Source of the DNA: Mucilaginibacter sp. OK283
GTDB lineage: Bacteria; Bacteroidota; Bacteroidia; Sphingobacteriales; Sphingobacteriaceae
Direction: 5' to 3'
Assembly: GCF_900110415.1 (NCBI RefSeq)
Contig: NZ_FODR01000015.1
Location: forward strand, 1 to 64,000
Length of the DNA stretch: 64,000 nucleotides
Shown: piece after piece, positions 17,810 to 25,545 of the stretch
Position numbering within the stretch: position 1 is the first letter of the stretch
How the letters are laid out: each line of letters begins with the position of its first letter
Notes under the pieces: model-generated
Told to the model about the DNA's origin: nothing
The model's input: the letters and a program-made list of their open reading frames with translations, nothing else
The model's database searches: none
Program-made: the position numbers and the translations under genes

Positions 17810-19693
17810 ATGCAAGAAAAAGGCAGCATTTCAATCCACACCGAAAACATTTTTCCGATAATTAAGAAATTTCTTTATTCTGATAATGAGATATTTTTGC
17901 GCGAGCTGGTATCTAACGCTGTAGATGCTACCCAAAAAATAAAACGCCTGGCTTCTTTAGGCCAATATAACGGCGAACTTGGCGATTTGCGCGTTGAAGT
18001 TGCATTTGACGAGGTTAAGAAAACCATCACCATTAGTGATAATGGCTTGGGTATGACCGCCGAAGAAATAAAAAAATACATCAACCAGATAGCATTTTCG
18101 GGCGCTACTGAGTTTATGGAAAAGTTCAAGGAAGCTAAGGATGCCAACGAAATCATCGGTCGCTTTGGTTTAGGCTTTTACTCGGCCTTTATGGTTGCCG
18201 ACAAGGTTGAAATACAAACACTTAGCTACCAGGAGGGCGCCGAACCAGCGTATTGGGTTTGCGATGGCAGCACCGAATTTGAAATTGGCGAAGGCATTTT
18301 AGCCGAGCGCGGTACCGAGATTACCTTATACATCAATAGCGAATCGGAAGAATTCCTGAGCAAATACAAATTGCAGGAAATTCTTGATAAATACTGTAAG
18401 TTTTTACCTGTGCCTATTAAATTTGGCACCAAAACCGAATCTGTCGAGGATGGTATTGACGAAGAAGGCAAACCTAAATACATTGATGTTCAGGAAGATA
18501 ATATCATTAATGATACCAACCCTATCTGGACAAAAGCACCATCTGAATTAAAAGACCAGGATTATCTTGACTTTTACAAACAACTTTACCCTTTCAGCGA
18601 AGACCCATTATTCTGGATCCACCTGAATGTTGATTATCCGTTCAACCTTACCGGTGTATTGTACTTCCCTAAGCTGAAAAACGATTTTGAGATCTCGAAA
18701 AATAAGATCAAGTTATTTAGCCGCCAGGTATTTATTACCGATGAAGTGAAGGATATAGTGCCTGAGTTTTTGATGTTGTTACATGGTGTAATTGACTCAC
18801 CGGATATTCCTTTGAACGTTTCGCGCAGCTTTTTACAGGCCGATAGCAACGTTAAAAAGATAAACAGCTACATCACCAAAAAAGTAGCTGATAAATTGTC
18901 AGAATTGTTTAAAGCCGACCGTAAAGCTTACGAAGAAAAATGGACAGACATTGGCCTGTTTGTAAAATACGGCATGGTGAGCGAAGATAAGTTTTATGAT
19001 AAAGCCAAAGACTTTGTTTTGGTAAGCAACACCAAAAAAGAAAACTTTACTTTATCGGAATACAAAGAAAAAGTTGAAGCCATCCAAACCGATAAAGACG
19101 GACAGCTGGTTTATATTTATACCAACGATCCGGCTAAACAGGATTCATTTATCCAATCGGCCAACAAAAAAGGTTATGATGTATTGGTGATGAACTCGCC
19201 TATTGATAATCACTTCATTAGCCAGCTGGAGCAAAAACTGGAAAAGACTTCGTTGAAACGCGTTGATGCTGATGTAGCTGATAAGCTGATTAAAAAAGAC
19301 GAAGCGCCTGAATCAGTTTTAACCGACGAGCAATCAACAAAGGTTAAAGACATCTTCAACAAAGCAATTAGCAAACCGGCGTATAGCGTTCAATTAGAGA
19401 GCCTTAGCCCGGATGAATTACCGGTAACCGTTACTATGGATGAGTTTATGCGCCGTATGAAAGATATGGCAGCTATGGGTGGCGGCATGGGTTTTTATGG
19501 TAATATGCCCGATAATTACAAGGTAATTGTTAACGGAAACCACAAGTTGATAACCCGCATTTTACAGGAAGAGAACGAAGAAGTACAAGCCCAGTTATCA
19601 AAACAGGCATTTGACCTGGCCCTGCTTTCGCAAGGATTATTAACCGGCGCCGAACTTACCGAGTTTGTAAACCGCAGCGTTAATTTGATTTAA
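17810..19693 (+). CDS. htpG: Molecular chaperone HtpG (Hsp90)
   Basis: A 627-residue bacterial Hsp90. The GHKL ATPase motifs are E32-LVSNAVDA (with N36 for Mg-ATP), DNGLGM (77-82) and the GRFGLGFYSAF lid region near residue 118. The middle domain has LNVSRSFLQ with the conserved arginine near residue 340, and the C-terminal dimerisation domain follows. It assists folding of client proteins in the cytoplasm in an ATP-dependent cycle. The ORF start (MQEKGSISIHTENIFPIIKK) fits the family. A clear hairpin terminator follows, so it is likely a single-gene transcript. No obvious TAnnTTTG element was seen directly upstream. Confidence 0.98.
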   Translation: MQEKGSISIHTENIFPIIKKFLYSDNEIFLRELVSNAVDATQKIKRLASLGQYNGELGDLRVEVAFDEVKKTITISDNGLGMTAEEIKKYINQIAFSGATEFMEKFKEAKDANEIIGRFGLGFYSAFMVADKVEIQTLSYQEGAEPAYWVCDGSTEFEIGEGILAERGTEITLYINSESEEFLSKYKLQEILDKYCKFLPVPIKFGTKTESVEDGIDEEGKPKYIDVQEDNIINDTNPIWTKAPSELKDQDYLDFYKQLYPFSEDPLFWIHLNVDYPFNLTGVLYFPKLKNDFEISKNKIKLFSRQVFITDEVKDIVPEFLMLLHGVIDSPDIPLNVSRSFLQADSNVKKINSYITKKVADKLSELFKADRKAYEEKWTDIGLFVKYGMVSEDKFYDKAKDFVLVSNTKKENFTLSEYKEKVEAIQTDKDGQLVYIYTNDPAKQDSFIQSANKKGYDVLVMNSPIDNHFISQLEQKLEKTSLKRVDADVADKLIKKDEAPESVLTDEQSTKVKDIFNKAISKPAYSVQLESLSPDELPVTVTMDEFMRRMKDMAAMGGGMGFYGNMPDNYKVIVNGNHKLITRILQEENEEVQAQLSKQAFDLALLSQGLLTGAELTEFVNRSVNLI

Positions 19694-19713
19694 CAATTAT
19701 TTGCTTATATAAT

Positions 19714-19746
19714 AAAAGCCACCTGCAAAAACGGGTGGCTTTTTTA
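19714..19746 (+). terminator. Intrinsic terminator of htpG
   Basis: The stem AAAGCCACC / GGTGGCTTT with a 10-nt loop is followed by a run of T. It begins about 20 nt after the htpG stop codon. An A-run on the left side means it may also act on the opposite strand. Confidence 0.9.
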
Positions 19747-19820
19747 TTTAAATATATGTTAAATTTGTTATGGAATAAACCCTTACCCCGCATCCTTGTC
19801 TAAACTTTAAATCATTTATT

Positions 19821-20345
19821 ATGAAATTATTGAATAGAATATCTGTAGTTGCTGCCTTTATTTTTATCGGCATAAACATGGCAGATGCGCAAACCCGCCA
19901 GGAGAAAAAAGCAGCCCATGTTGCTGAAATAAAACAACTTATCGAAAGTCAAAACTTTGTTTTTGAGGCCAATTACGTAAATCCCGCAAGGGGTGCCGGC
20001 AGGGCACTAACGTCATCTGATTACGATTTAACAATCACTAAAGATACGATTATTGCCTACCTTCCCTATTTTGGCCGTGCTTATGTAGCACCTCCCTATG
20101 GCTCAACAGAGGGCGGTATCAAATTTACAAATACTCACTTCACTTATGCATTAAAGGCCCGCAAAAAAGATGGCTGGAACATCACCATCAAGCCCACCAA
20201 CAAAAATATAAGTGATTCCCGCGATGTGCAATCTATGTATCTAACTGTTAGTTCGGATGGTTATGCGTCACTCCAGGTAATCAGCACCAACCGCGATGCC
20301 ATATCATTTAACGGAATGATTCAGAAAAGACCAGCTAAGAAATGA
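19821..20345 (+). CDS. DUF4251 domain-containing exported protein
   Basis: A 174-residue protein with a cleavable signal peptide (about residues 1-23, ending MADAQ). The body matches the DUF4251 pattern seen in Bacteroidota: an N-terminal helix with EIKQLIESQNFVFEANY, then beta strands with YLPYFGRAYVAPPY and GGIKFT, and a C-terminal INR-D-ISFNG segment. It is probably periplasmic or surface-located. The molecular function is unknown. It is flanked by htpG and the convergent eutC, with no sign of a functional link. Confidence 0.88.
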   Translation: MKLLNRISVVAAFIFIGINMADAQTRQEKKAAHVAEIKQLIESQNFVFEANYVNPARGAGRALTSSDYDLTITKDTIIAYLPYFGRAYVAPPYGSTEGGIKFTNTHFTYALKARKKDGWNITIKPTNKNISDSRDVQSMYLTVSSDGYASLQVISTNRDAISFNGMIQKRPAKK

Positions 20346-20378
20346 GGTAAAAGATGAAAGGGTAATGCGAAAGGTAGA
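20346..20378. repeat. GAAAGG-family repeat fragment
   Basis: GGTAAAAGATGAAAGGGTAATGCGAAAGG between the DUF4251 gene and the end of eutC resembles the left arm at 2734-2776. An opposite-sense copy lies at 21190-21243 on the other side of eutC. Confidence 0.55.
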
Positions 20379-20393
20379 AATTTTCCTGGTAAC

Positions 20394-21152
20394 CTAATGA
20401 CTATCTAATAATCCTGCGTTGTCCTTCAGTTCTACACCGGACAGTTTCCGTTTAAAGGCCTCGCTGATCAGGTAAAAGATCTTTTTGGCCGCTTTTTTAT
20501 AGGTAAGGCCCTTGGGGCGGATATTTGAAACACAGTTTCTGGATTCGTCTGTCAGCCCTGGTTTAGGGGCGTAAGTGAGATACGCTCCTACGCTATCTGC
20601 CGAGCTTAATCCAGGCCGTTCGCCAATAAGTACAAGAGATAGTTGCGCTTTAAGGTTATACCCAATATCATCGCCGATGGCTACCCTGCCCTGCTCAACC
20701 AGGCTTATTGGCGCAAACTTAAAACCCGCCGCCAATAATAACGGAATAAGTTCTTTTAGCAGTCCAAATGTATTTTCATTTACGGCCGTTGCCGAAAGTC
20801 CGTCGGCTACAATGATGGCGATATCGGTTTGGATAAAATAATCTTCTAACAGGCTTAATGACGCTTCATTAAGTTTACGGCCAAAATCCGGGCGTTGCAG
20901 GTATTGCCGGCGGTGGGTTACTCGGCTGTGCAGCTGCAGAATGGGTAAATTAAATTGTTTAAATACATCTGTCAAGTAACTGATGTTCAGCTCAGAATAA
21001 ACAGCATCTCGGGCGTGGGCATGTGCCAGTTTAAAATCAAGAGATTGTTTCAGCGGGATACTTGTACCCACACGCCCAATAGCTATGCGGGCAGTAGTAA
21101 ACTCCTGCAAGGCCTTTAAGGGTTCTATCTCGTGGGGGATGTTTCTTTTCAT
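20394..21152 (-). CDS. eutC: Ethanolamine ammonia-lyase small subunit EutC
   Basis: A 252-residue beta subunit of the adenosylcobalamin-dependent lyase that converts ethanolamine to acetaldehyde and ammonia. The N-terminus has FTTARIAIGRVGTSIPLKQ, the middle VADGLSATAVNENT, and the C-terminal half has the hallmark GERPGLSSADSVGAYLTY, which belongs to the cobalamin-binding part. The length is normal for short EutC forms. It lies 92 nt downstream of eutB and completes the operon permease-eutB-eutC. No reactivase (EutA), aldehyde dehydrogenase or shell protein is nearby, so the enzyme is probably free in the cytoplasm. Confidence 0.96.
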   Translation of the reverse strand: MKRNIPHEIEPLKALQEFTTARIAIGRVGTSIPLKQSLDFKLAHAHARDAVYSELNISYLTDVFKQFNLPILQLHSRVTHRRQYLQRPDFGRKLNEASLSLLEDYFIQTDIAIIVADGLSATAVNENTFGLLKELIPLLLAAGFKFAPISLVEQGRVAIGDDIGYNLKAQLSLVLIGERPGLSSADSVGAYLTYAPKPGLTDESRNCVSNIRPKGLTYKKAAKKIFYLISEAFKRKLSGVELKDNAGLLDSH

Positions 21153-21189
21153 GTTTTTATATCAAAGAAAACGGCAGGTTTTTGGATTA

Positions 21190-21243
21190 TCCTTGACCCT
21201 GTCCTTTTACCTTTTGCCTTTCACCTTTACCCTTTTACCTCCT
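21190..21243. repeat. Pyrimidine-rich copy of the GAAAGG repeat family
   Basis: CCTTTTACCTTTTGCCTTTC and CACCTTTACCCTTTTACC lie between eutB and eutC. They are the reverse-strand form of the words at 20346-20378 and 2734-2832. Confidence 0.6.
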
Positions 21244-21244
21244 C

Positions 21245-22621
21245 CTAAACCATAGCTCCTAACAACCCGTGCGTCGGATCGATAGGTATCATATTACCTT
21301 TACTATCGGTAATTCCTTGCCTTATTAACCATTGTTCAAATTCAGGTGATGGTTTTAAATTAAGTACTTTGCGCAAATATAGGGCGTCATGAAATGATGT
21401 AGATTGGTAATTAAGCATAATATCATCGGCACCCGGTATGCCCATAACAAAGTTACAACCCGCCACGCCCAACAGGGTTAGCAGGTTATCCATATCATCC
21501 TGGTCGGCTTCGGCATGGTTGGTATAGCAAACATCGCAACCCATGGGCAAACCGAGCAGCTTACCACAAAAATGGTCTTCCAATGCAGCCCGGATGATCT
21601 GCTTGCCATCATATAAATATTCAGGTCCGATAAAGCCAACTACTGTGTTCACCAACAGGGGGTTAAACTTGCGTGCTACGGCATAGGCCCTGACCTCACA
21701 TGTTTGCTGATCGACGCCAAAATTGGCATTGGCAGATAGTGCACTCCCCTGTCCGGTTTCAAAGTACATGACATTATTGCCCACCGTGCCACGGTTAAGC
21801 GATAGCGTTGCCTGGTAAGCCTCGTCAATTAAATTAAGATTGATGCCAAAACTTGCATTGGCTTTTTCGGTGCCTGCTATTGATTGAAAGCATAAATCGA
21901 CTGGCGCACCTTCATTAATCAGTTGCAAAGTGGTGGTAATATGGCTTAATACACAGGTTTGCGTGGGGATATTAAACTGTTGCCTGATATTATCCATAAG
22001 CCTTAGTAAACTACTTACCGCAGCGGGACTATCAGTAGCCGGATTTATACCGATGGTGGCATCGCCGCTGGCATGCAAAAGGCCATCAATAATACTGGCA
22101 GCCACGCCTCTCGGATCGTCTGTTGGATGATTTGGCTGTAAACGGGTGCTAAAATGCCCGCTTAATCCAATTGTATTACGAAACCGGGTAACTACCCTGC
22201 ATTTTTTTGCCACCGCGATCAAATCCTGGTTACGCATTAGTTTAGATACCGCTGCAACCATTTCGGGCGTCAGCCCATCGGCAATATCAGTTAGGGTTTG
22301 GGTATCTGTTTCATCACTTAACAACCAATCGCGTAATTCGCCAACAGTTAAATGGCTTATTTGATTAAATGATTTAACATACTGACTATCAACAATTAAA
22401 CGGGTTACTTCATCATCTTCGTAAGGGACAACAACCTCATTTAAAAATGTTTTGAGTGGCACATCGGCCAGGGTTATTTGCGCGGCAACCCGTTCTTCAT
22501 AACTACCGGCGCATACGCCGGCCAGCTCATCGCCCGACCGGTAGGGCGATGCCTTGCCCAGCAAAGTTTTCAAATCCTGAAACTTGTAAACCTTATGTCG
22601 TATGGTGTGGCGGTATGGCAT
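21245..22621 (-). CDS. eutB: Ethanolamine ammonia-lyase large subunit EutB
   Basis: A 458-residue catalytic alpha subunit with a TIM-barrel fold. Recognisable stretches are YKFQDLKTLLGKASPYRSGD at the N-terminus, LQPNHPTDDPRGVAASI, and the C-terminal region with EDHFCGKLLGLPMGCDVCYT, NHAEADQDDMDNLL and MGIPGADDIMLNYQSTSFHD. All are characteristic of EutB. With EutC it forms the adenosylcobalamin-dependent lyase in the cytoplasm. The gene lies 62 nt downstream of the permease gene. No cobalamin riboswitch is evident in the short gaps of the operon. Cobalamin must be made or imported by genes elsewhere. Confidence 0.97.
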   Translation of the reverse strand: MPYRHTIRHKVYKFQDLKTLLGKASPYRSGDELAGVCAGSYEERVAAQITLADVPLKTFLNEVVVPYEDDEVTRLIVDSQYVKSFNQISHLTVGELRDWLLSDETDTQTLTDIADGLTPEMVAAVSKLMRNQDLIAVAKKCRVVTRFRNTIGLSGHFSTRLQPNHPTDDPRGVAASIIDGLLHASGDATIGINPATDSPAAVSSLLRLMDNIRQQFNIPTQTCVLSHITTTLQLINEGAPVDLCFQSIAGTEKANASFGINLNLIDEAYQATLSLNRGTVGNNVMYFETGQGSALSANANFGVDQQTCEVRAYAVARKFNPLLVNTVVGFIGPEYLYDGKQIIRAALEDHFCGKLLGLPMGCDVCYTNHAEADQDDMDNLLTLLGVAGCNFVMGIPGADDIMLNYQSTSFHDALYLRKVLNLKPSPEFEQWLIRQGITDSKGNMIPIDPTHGLLGAMV

Positions 22622-22660
22622 TTTTGTTCATTAGTTCACTGGTTCATTAGTTAATTGGTG
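22622..22660. repeat. GTTCATTAGTTCA repeat
   Basis: TTCATTAGTTCACTGGTTCA and TTAGTTAATTGG fill the gap between the ethanolamine permease and eutB. This is the same family as at 10185 and 10731. Confidence 0.7.
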
Positions 22661-22683
22661 CCTTGCGGAGTACAGTCTTTTAT

Positions 22684-24033
22684 TTACAGATCAGGCGTTG
22701 CCATCATTTCATCTGTAAGGGCTACTTTGTGTTTACCCATAAGGATAAATATAATACTGATCAGAAGCAGGCCTGCAAAAAATATAATGCTCACGGTAAA
22801 GTTAAACCACATAATGGCAAATAAACTTATTATTGTTATAAGCAGCGCTATACCCGGAAACCACGGATACACAGGTGCTTTAAATGGTCGTGGAAGCTTT
22901 GGCTCCTTTTTCCGCAGGATGAACAAGCTCACCATGCACATAATGTACATAACAACTGCCCCTAATACAGACAGTACCAGGATTTGCGAAGTACCATTCT
23001 TGGTATGGGTACCAATATAAATGGCTATAAAACTAACAGCCCCGGCCACCACCAACGCCCAATGCGGGGTTTTAAACCGGTGGTTTAGGTTATCTAATCC
23101 TTTTGGCAGATAACCACTCCTGGCCATTGCAAATACCTGCCTTGACGATGCCAGAATAGTGCCATGAAGCGAAGCTATCAGCCCAAATAAGCCGATGCTG
23201 GCAAATATTTTGGTTAAGCCGCTTGCCTTGCCCAGCACAATACCTATTGCTTCGGGCAAGGGATAATCTAAAGTGCTTAGTTTGCGCCAATCGGTTATCC
23301 CGCCGGTAACAACCATTACGCCTAATGCCAATGCTACCAATGTAGCCAGAGCACTAATGTAACCTTTGGGGATATCTTTTCGTGGGTCTTTTACTTCTTC
23401 GGCAACCATGGCCACGCCTTCTATGGCAAGGTAAAACCATATGGCGAACGGAAGGGCGGCAAACACACCTCCCCAGCCAAAAGGCATAGGGTTACTCATG
23501 TAGTTGCTCATTTTAAAGTGAGGCGAAACTATACCTAAATACAAAACCAATTCGGCAACCGCCAAAATGGTTATGAATACCGAAAATGCAGCAGATTCTT
23601 TTACGCCGAAACCATTAAGCAACAGGAATGCGGCATTAAATACAAAGGCCGAATGCATAACCGGAATTTCCGGGTATAAAAAATGGAGGTAGCTCCCTAA
23701 CGAAATAGCTATCGCGGGCGATGCAAAAAGAAAATCGATTAGCGTGGCATAACCAGCTATCAGGCCGCCAAATGGCCCCATGGCCCGGTAGCCGTAGGCG
23801 AAAGCCCCGCCTGCATGCGGAATTGCCGTGGTGAGTTCTGTGTAACTGAAAATGAACGTGATATACATCACCGTTATAACCGCTGTGGCTATAAGCATCC
23901 CGATTGTACCGGCCACATCCCACCCAAAATTCCAGCCGAAGTATTCACCAGAGATGACCAGCCCTACAGCTATCGCCCATAAATGGACTGGTTTTAAAAC
24001 TCTCTTTAGTTGCTCTGCCGGGGGTGTTGCCAT
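22684..24033 (-). CDS. Ethanolamine permease (APC superfamily)
   Basis: A 449-residue secondary transporter with about 12 membrane helices. The N-terminus LKPVHLWAIAVGLVISGEYF followed by GWNFGWDVAGTIGMLIAT, and the segment AIPHAGGAFAYGYRAMGPFG, match the ethanolamine permease group of the amino acid-polyamine-organocation superfamily. Its place as first gene before eutB and eutC supports ethanolamine (or a related amine) as substrate. Transport probably uses a cation gradient or exchange; the sequence does not settle which. A dispersed GC-rich repeat separates it from the divergently unrelated sugar isomerase gene upstream. Confidence 0.92.
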   Translation of the reverse strand: MATPPAEQLKRVLKPVHLWAIAVGLVISGEYFGWNFGWDVAGTIGMLIATAVITVMYITFIFSYTELTTAIPHAGGAFAYGYRAMGPFGGLIAGYATLIDFLFASPAIAISLGSYLHFLYPEIPVMHSAFVFNAAFLLLNGFGVKESAAFSVFITILAVAELVLYLGIVSPHFKMSNYMSNPMPFGWGGVFAALPFAIWFYLAIEGVAMVAEEVKDPRKDIPKGYISALATLVALALGVMVVTGGITDWRKLSTLDYPLPEAIGIVLGKASGLTKIFASIGLFGLIASLHGTILASSRQVFAMARSGYLPKGLDNLNHRFKTPHWALVVAGAVSFIAIYIGTHTKNGTSQILVLSVLGAVVMYIMCMVSLFILRKKEPKLPRPFKAPVYPWFPGIALLITIISLFAIMWFNFTVSIIFFAGLLLISIIFILMGKHKVALTDEMMATPDL

Positions 24034-24107
24034 ACGTTTTGATTTGCCGCCTTAAGATACTTATTGCGGGGCGAATATCAAAATTGACATATGTTATGGA
24101 ATTGTTA

Positions 24108-24200
24108 AGACAGCCCCCTCTAAATCTCCCCCTGAAGGGGGAGACTTTTGAGCTATTTTCTTTAAGTCCTCCCCTTCAGGGGAGGATTTAGGTGGGGCTA
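24108..24200. repeat. GC-rich inverted dispersed repeat
   Basis: The left arm AGCCCCCTCTAAATCTCCCC (continuing CTGAAGGGGGAGACTTTT) and the right arm CCTCCCCTTCAGGGGAGGAT (continuing TTAGGTGGGGCT) are mutually complementary, with CCCCTGAAGGGG palindromes in each. The right end supplies the TAG stop of the sugar isomerase gene. A second full copy is at 39192-39310 and a half copy at 16471. Confidence 0.85.
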
Positions 24201-25130
24201 AACCTTCAGCGTATTTTTCAAATACCCTATACTGCTGGTAATGCTTGCCAGCGGATCTTTCGGGCCATCGTGTTCAACGAAGAAATGTTTCATACCGGCT
24301 GATTTTGCGGCTGCAAAGATTGGTTTAAAATCGATGGTGCCGCTGCCTACGGGTAAAATGGTTTTACGCTCGGCATCCAAATCTTTTACGTGCCAAAGCG
24401 GGAAACGGCCAGGATGTTGTTTAAACATTTCAACCGGGTTTTTGCCGCCTTTAACAGCCCAGGCCAGGTCGAGCTCCATTTTTACATTCTGTGGATCGGT
24501 TTCGCTCAGCAAAAGATCGTAAGGAACCTTGCCATCAACGGCACGAAATTCCATATCATGATTATGATAGGCAAATTGTATACCTACCTTTTTGGCGGCC
24601 TCTCCTGTTTTATTCAATACTTCTATGGTCGATTTGATTTCTTCGAGCGTTGCAGTTGGTGAATTGGCGCAAACCAGGTACTTAATGCCGCCTGCGGCCG
24701 CATCATCAACCAATTCCTGCATATTATCCCGCAGGTTTTTCATTGGTGGTATTACCATAGGCTTACCATCGGCGCCGTTGGGTAGTTTTGTTCCCGGAGG
24801 AAGTTTAAATGGTGCGCCTAAAACGTGGTGCGATGTCCAGTTCATGCCCAGGTCATTTACCATGGCTTTAAACTCTTTGGGTGTCATACCATAGTAGCCC
24901 CCTTTTTTGCTAAAGGCCGATTCCATGTCTTTAAAGCCAAGGGCTGCTATTTTGGTCAGCGTGCCTTTTACATCCTCGTCAATAACACCAAAAAAAGTGA
25001 ATAGCTGTAAACCAATGGCATGCGGAGCAGCCATATTACTTAATAAGGAAGCAGCTTTGCCGGATAAGGCCATACCGCCAAGCATCAAAGCCCCGGTGCT
25101 TTGGATAAATTTTCTCCTGTTGTAATTCAT
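24198..25130 (-). CDS. Sugar phosphate isomerase/epimerase-like TIM-barrel protein
   Basis: A 310-residue protein of the xylose-isomerase-like TIM-barrel family (AP endonuclease 2 fold). The N-terminus has a twin-Arg-like start (NYNRRKFIQSTGALMLGG), which suggests Tat export to the periplasm. The barrel has IGLQLFTFF at strand 1, FAYHNHDMEF with metal-binding histidines, ELDLAWAVKGG with a likely metal-binding Asp, LWHVKDLD, and FVEHDG near the C-terminus. Homologs isomerise or oxidise sugars; the exact substrate is unknown. The stop codon falls at the edge of a dispersed repeat. No close operon partner is seen. Confidence 0.88.
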   Translation of the reverse strand: MNYNRRKFIQSTGALMLGGMALSGKAASLLSNMAAPHAIGLQLFTFFGVIDEDVKGTLTKIAALGFKDMESAFSKKGGYYGMTPKEFKAMVNDLGMNWTSHHVLGAPFKLPPGTKLPNGADGKPMVIPPMKNLRDNMQELVDDAAAGGIKYLVCANSPTATLEEIKSTIEVLNKTGEAAKKVGIQFAYHNHDMEFRAVDGKVPYDLLLSETDPQNVKMELDLAWAVKGGKNPVEMFKQHPGRFPLWHVKDLDAERKTILPVGSGTIDFKPIFAAAKSAGMKHFFVEHDGPKDPLASITSSIGYLKNTLKV

Positions 25131-25545
25131 GCTGATAATTTAGTTTTAAGTGGTACAGTAAATCTAAATAATAATTATCAGCAAATTAAAACTTATTGTG
25201 TCTTTTTTACACATTAACTCATCTAATCATCTCCCGGCAGGCACAAGCTTATGATGTCGGGGAGATAAAAGCATCAAATGACACCTTGCTTTTACTGCCT
25301 GATCCTGGTTAAAAACCCAAACCTTCAGCAACTGTTTTGGCCAACAGGCACACAAATGGGCTGCCTTTAATTTGCCCAAAACGTGAGTTTTATGTTAACC
25401 ATGATAAAATACAAATAATTGGCTACCAAATGCTTATATCATATTTTATTCAAAATATGTTAAGTTATGTTAACCCAATTAAATGCTTTTATGCGGCATT
25501 TACATTTGATTTTGGCGCTCGTAAAGCGCTGTCATCAGCAGGTGC
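25131..25545. other. 415-nt intergenic region with a weak hairpin
   Basis: I see no convincing gene. ATCTCCC at about 25218 can pair with GGGAGAT at about 25260, enclosing a ~30-nt loop, but no T-run follows on either strand. An open frame at 25337-25591 overlaps the end of the glucosidase gene antisense and has no family features. The region should contain the promoter of the sugar isomerase gene, but I find no clear match. Confidence 0.5.

Noticed and set aside
22655..23020. 121-codon ORF opposite the ethanolamine permease
   Set aside because: Antisense to membrane helices of the permease; no independent evidence.
25218..25266. Hairpin in the 25131-25545 gap as a riboswitch or terminator
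   Set aside because: Only a 7-bp stem with a large loop and no T-run; no conserved RNA motif recognised.
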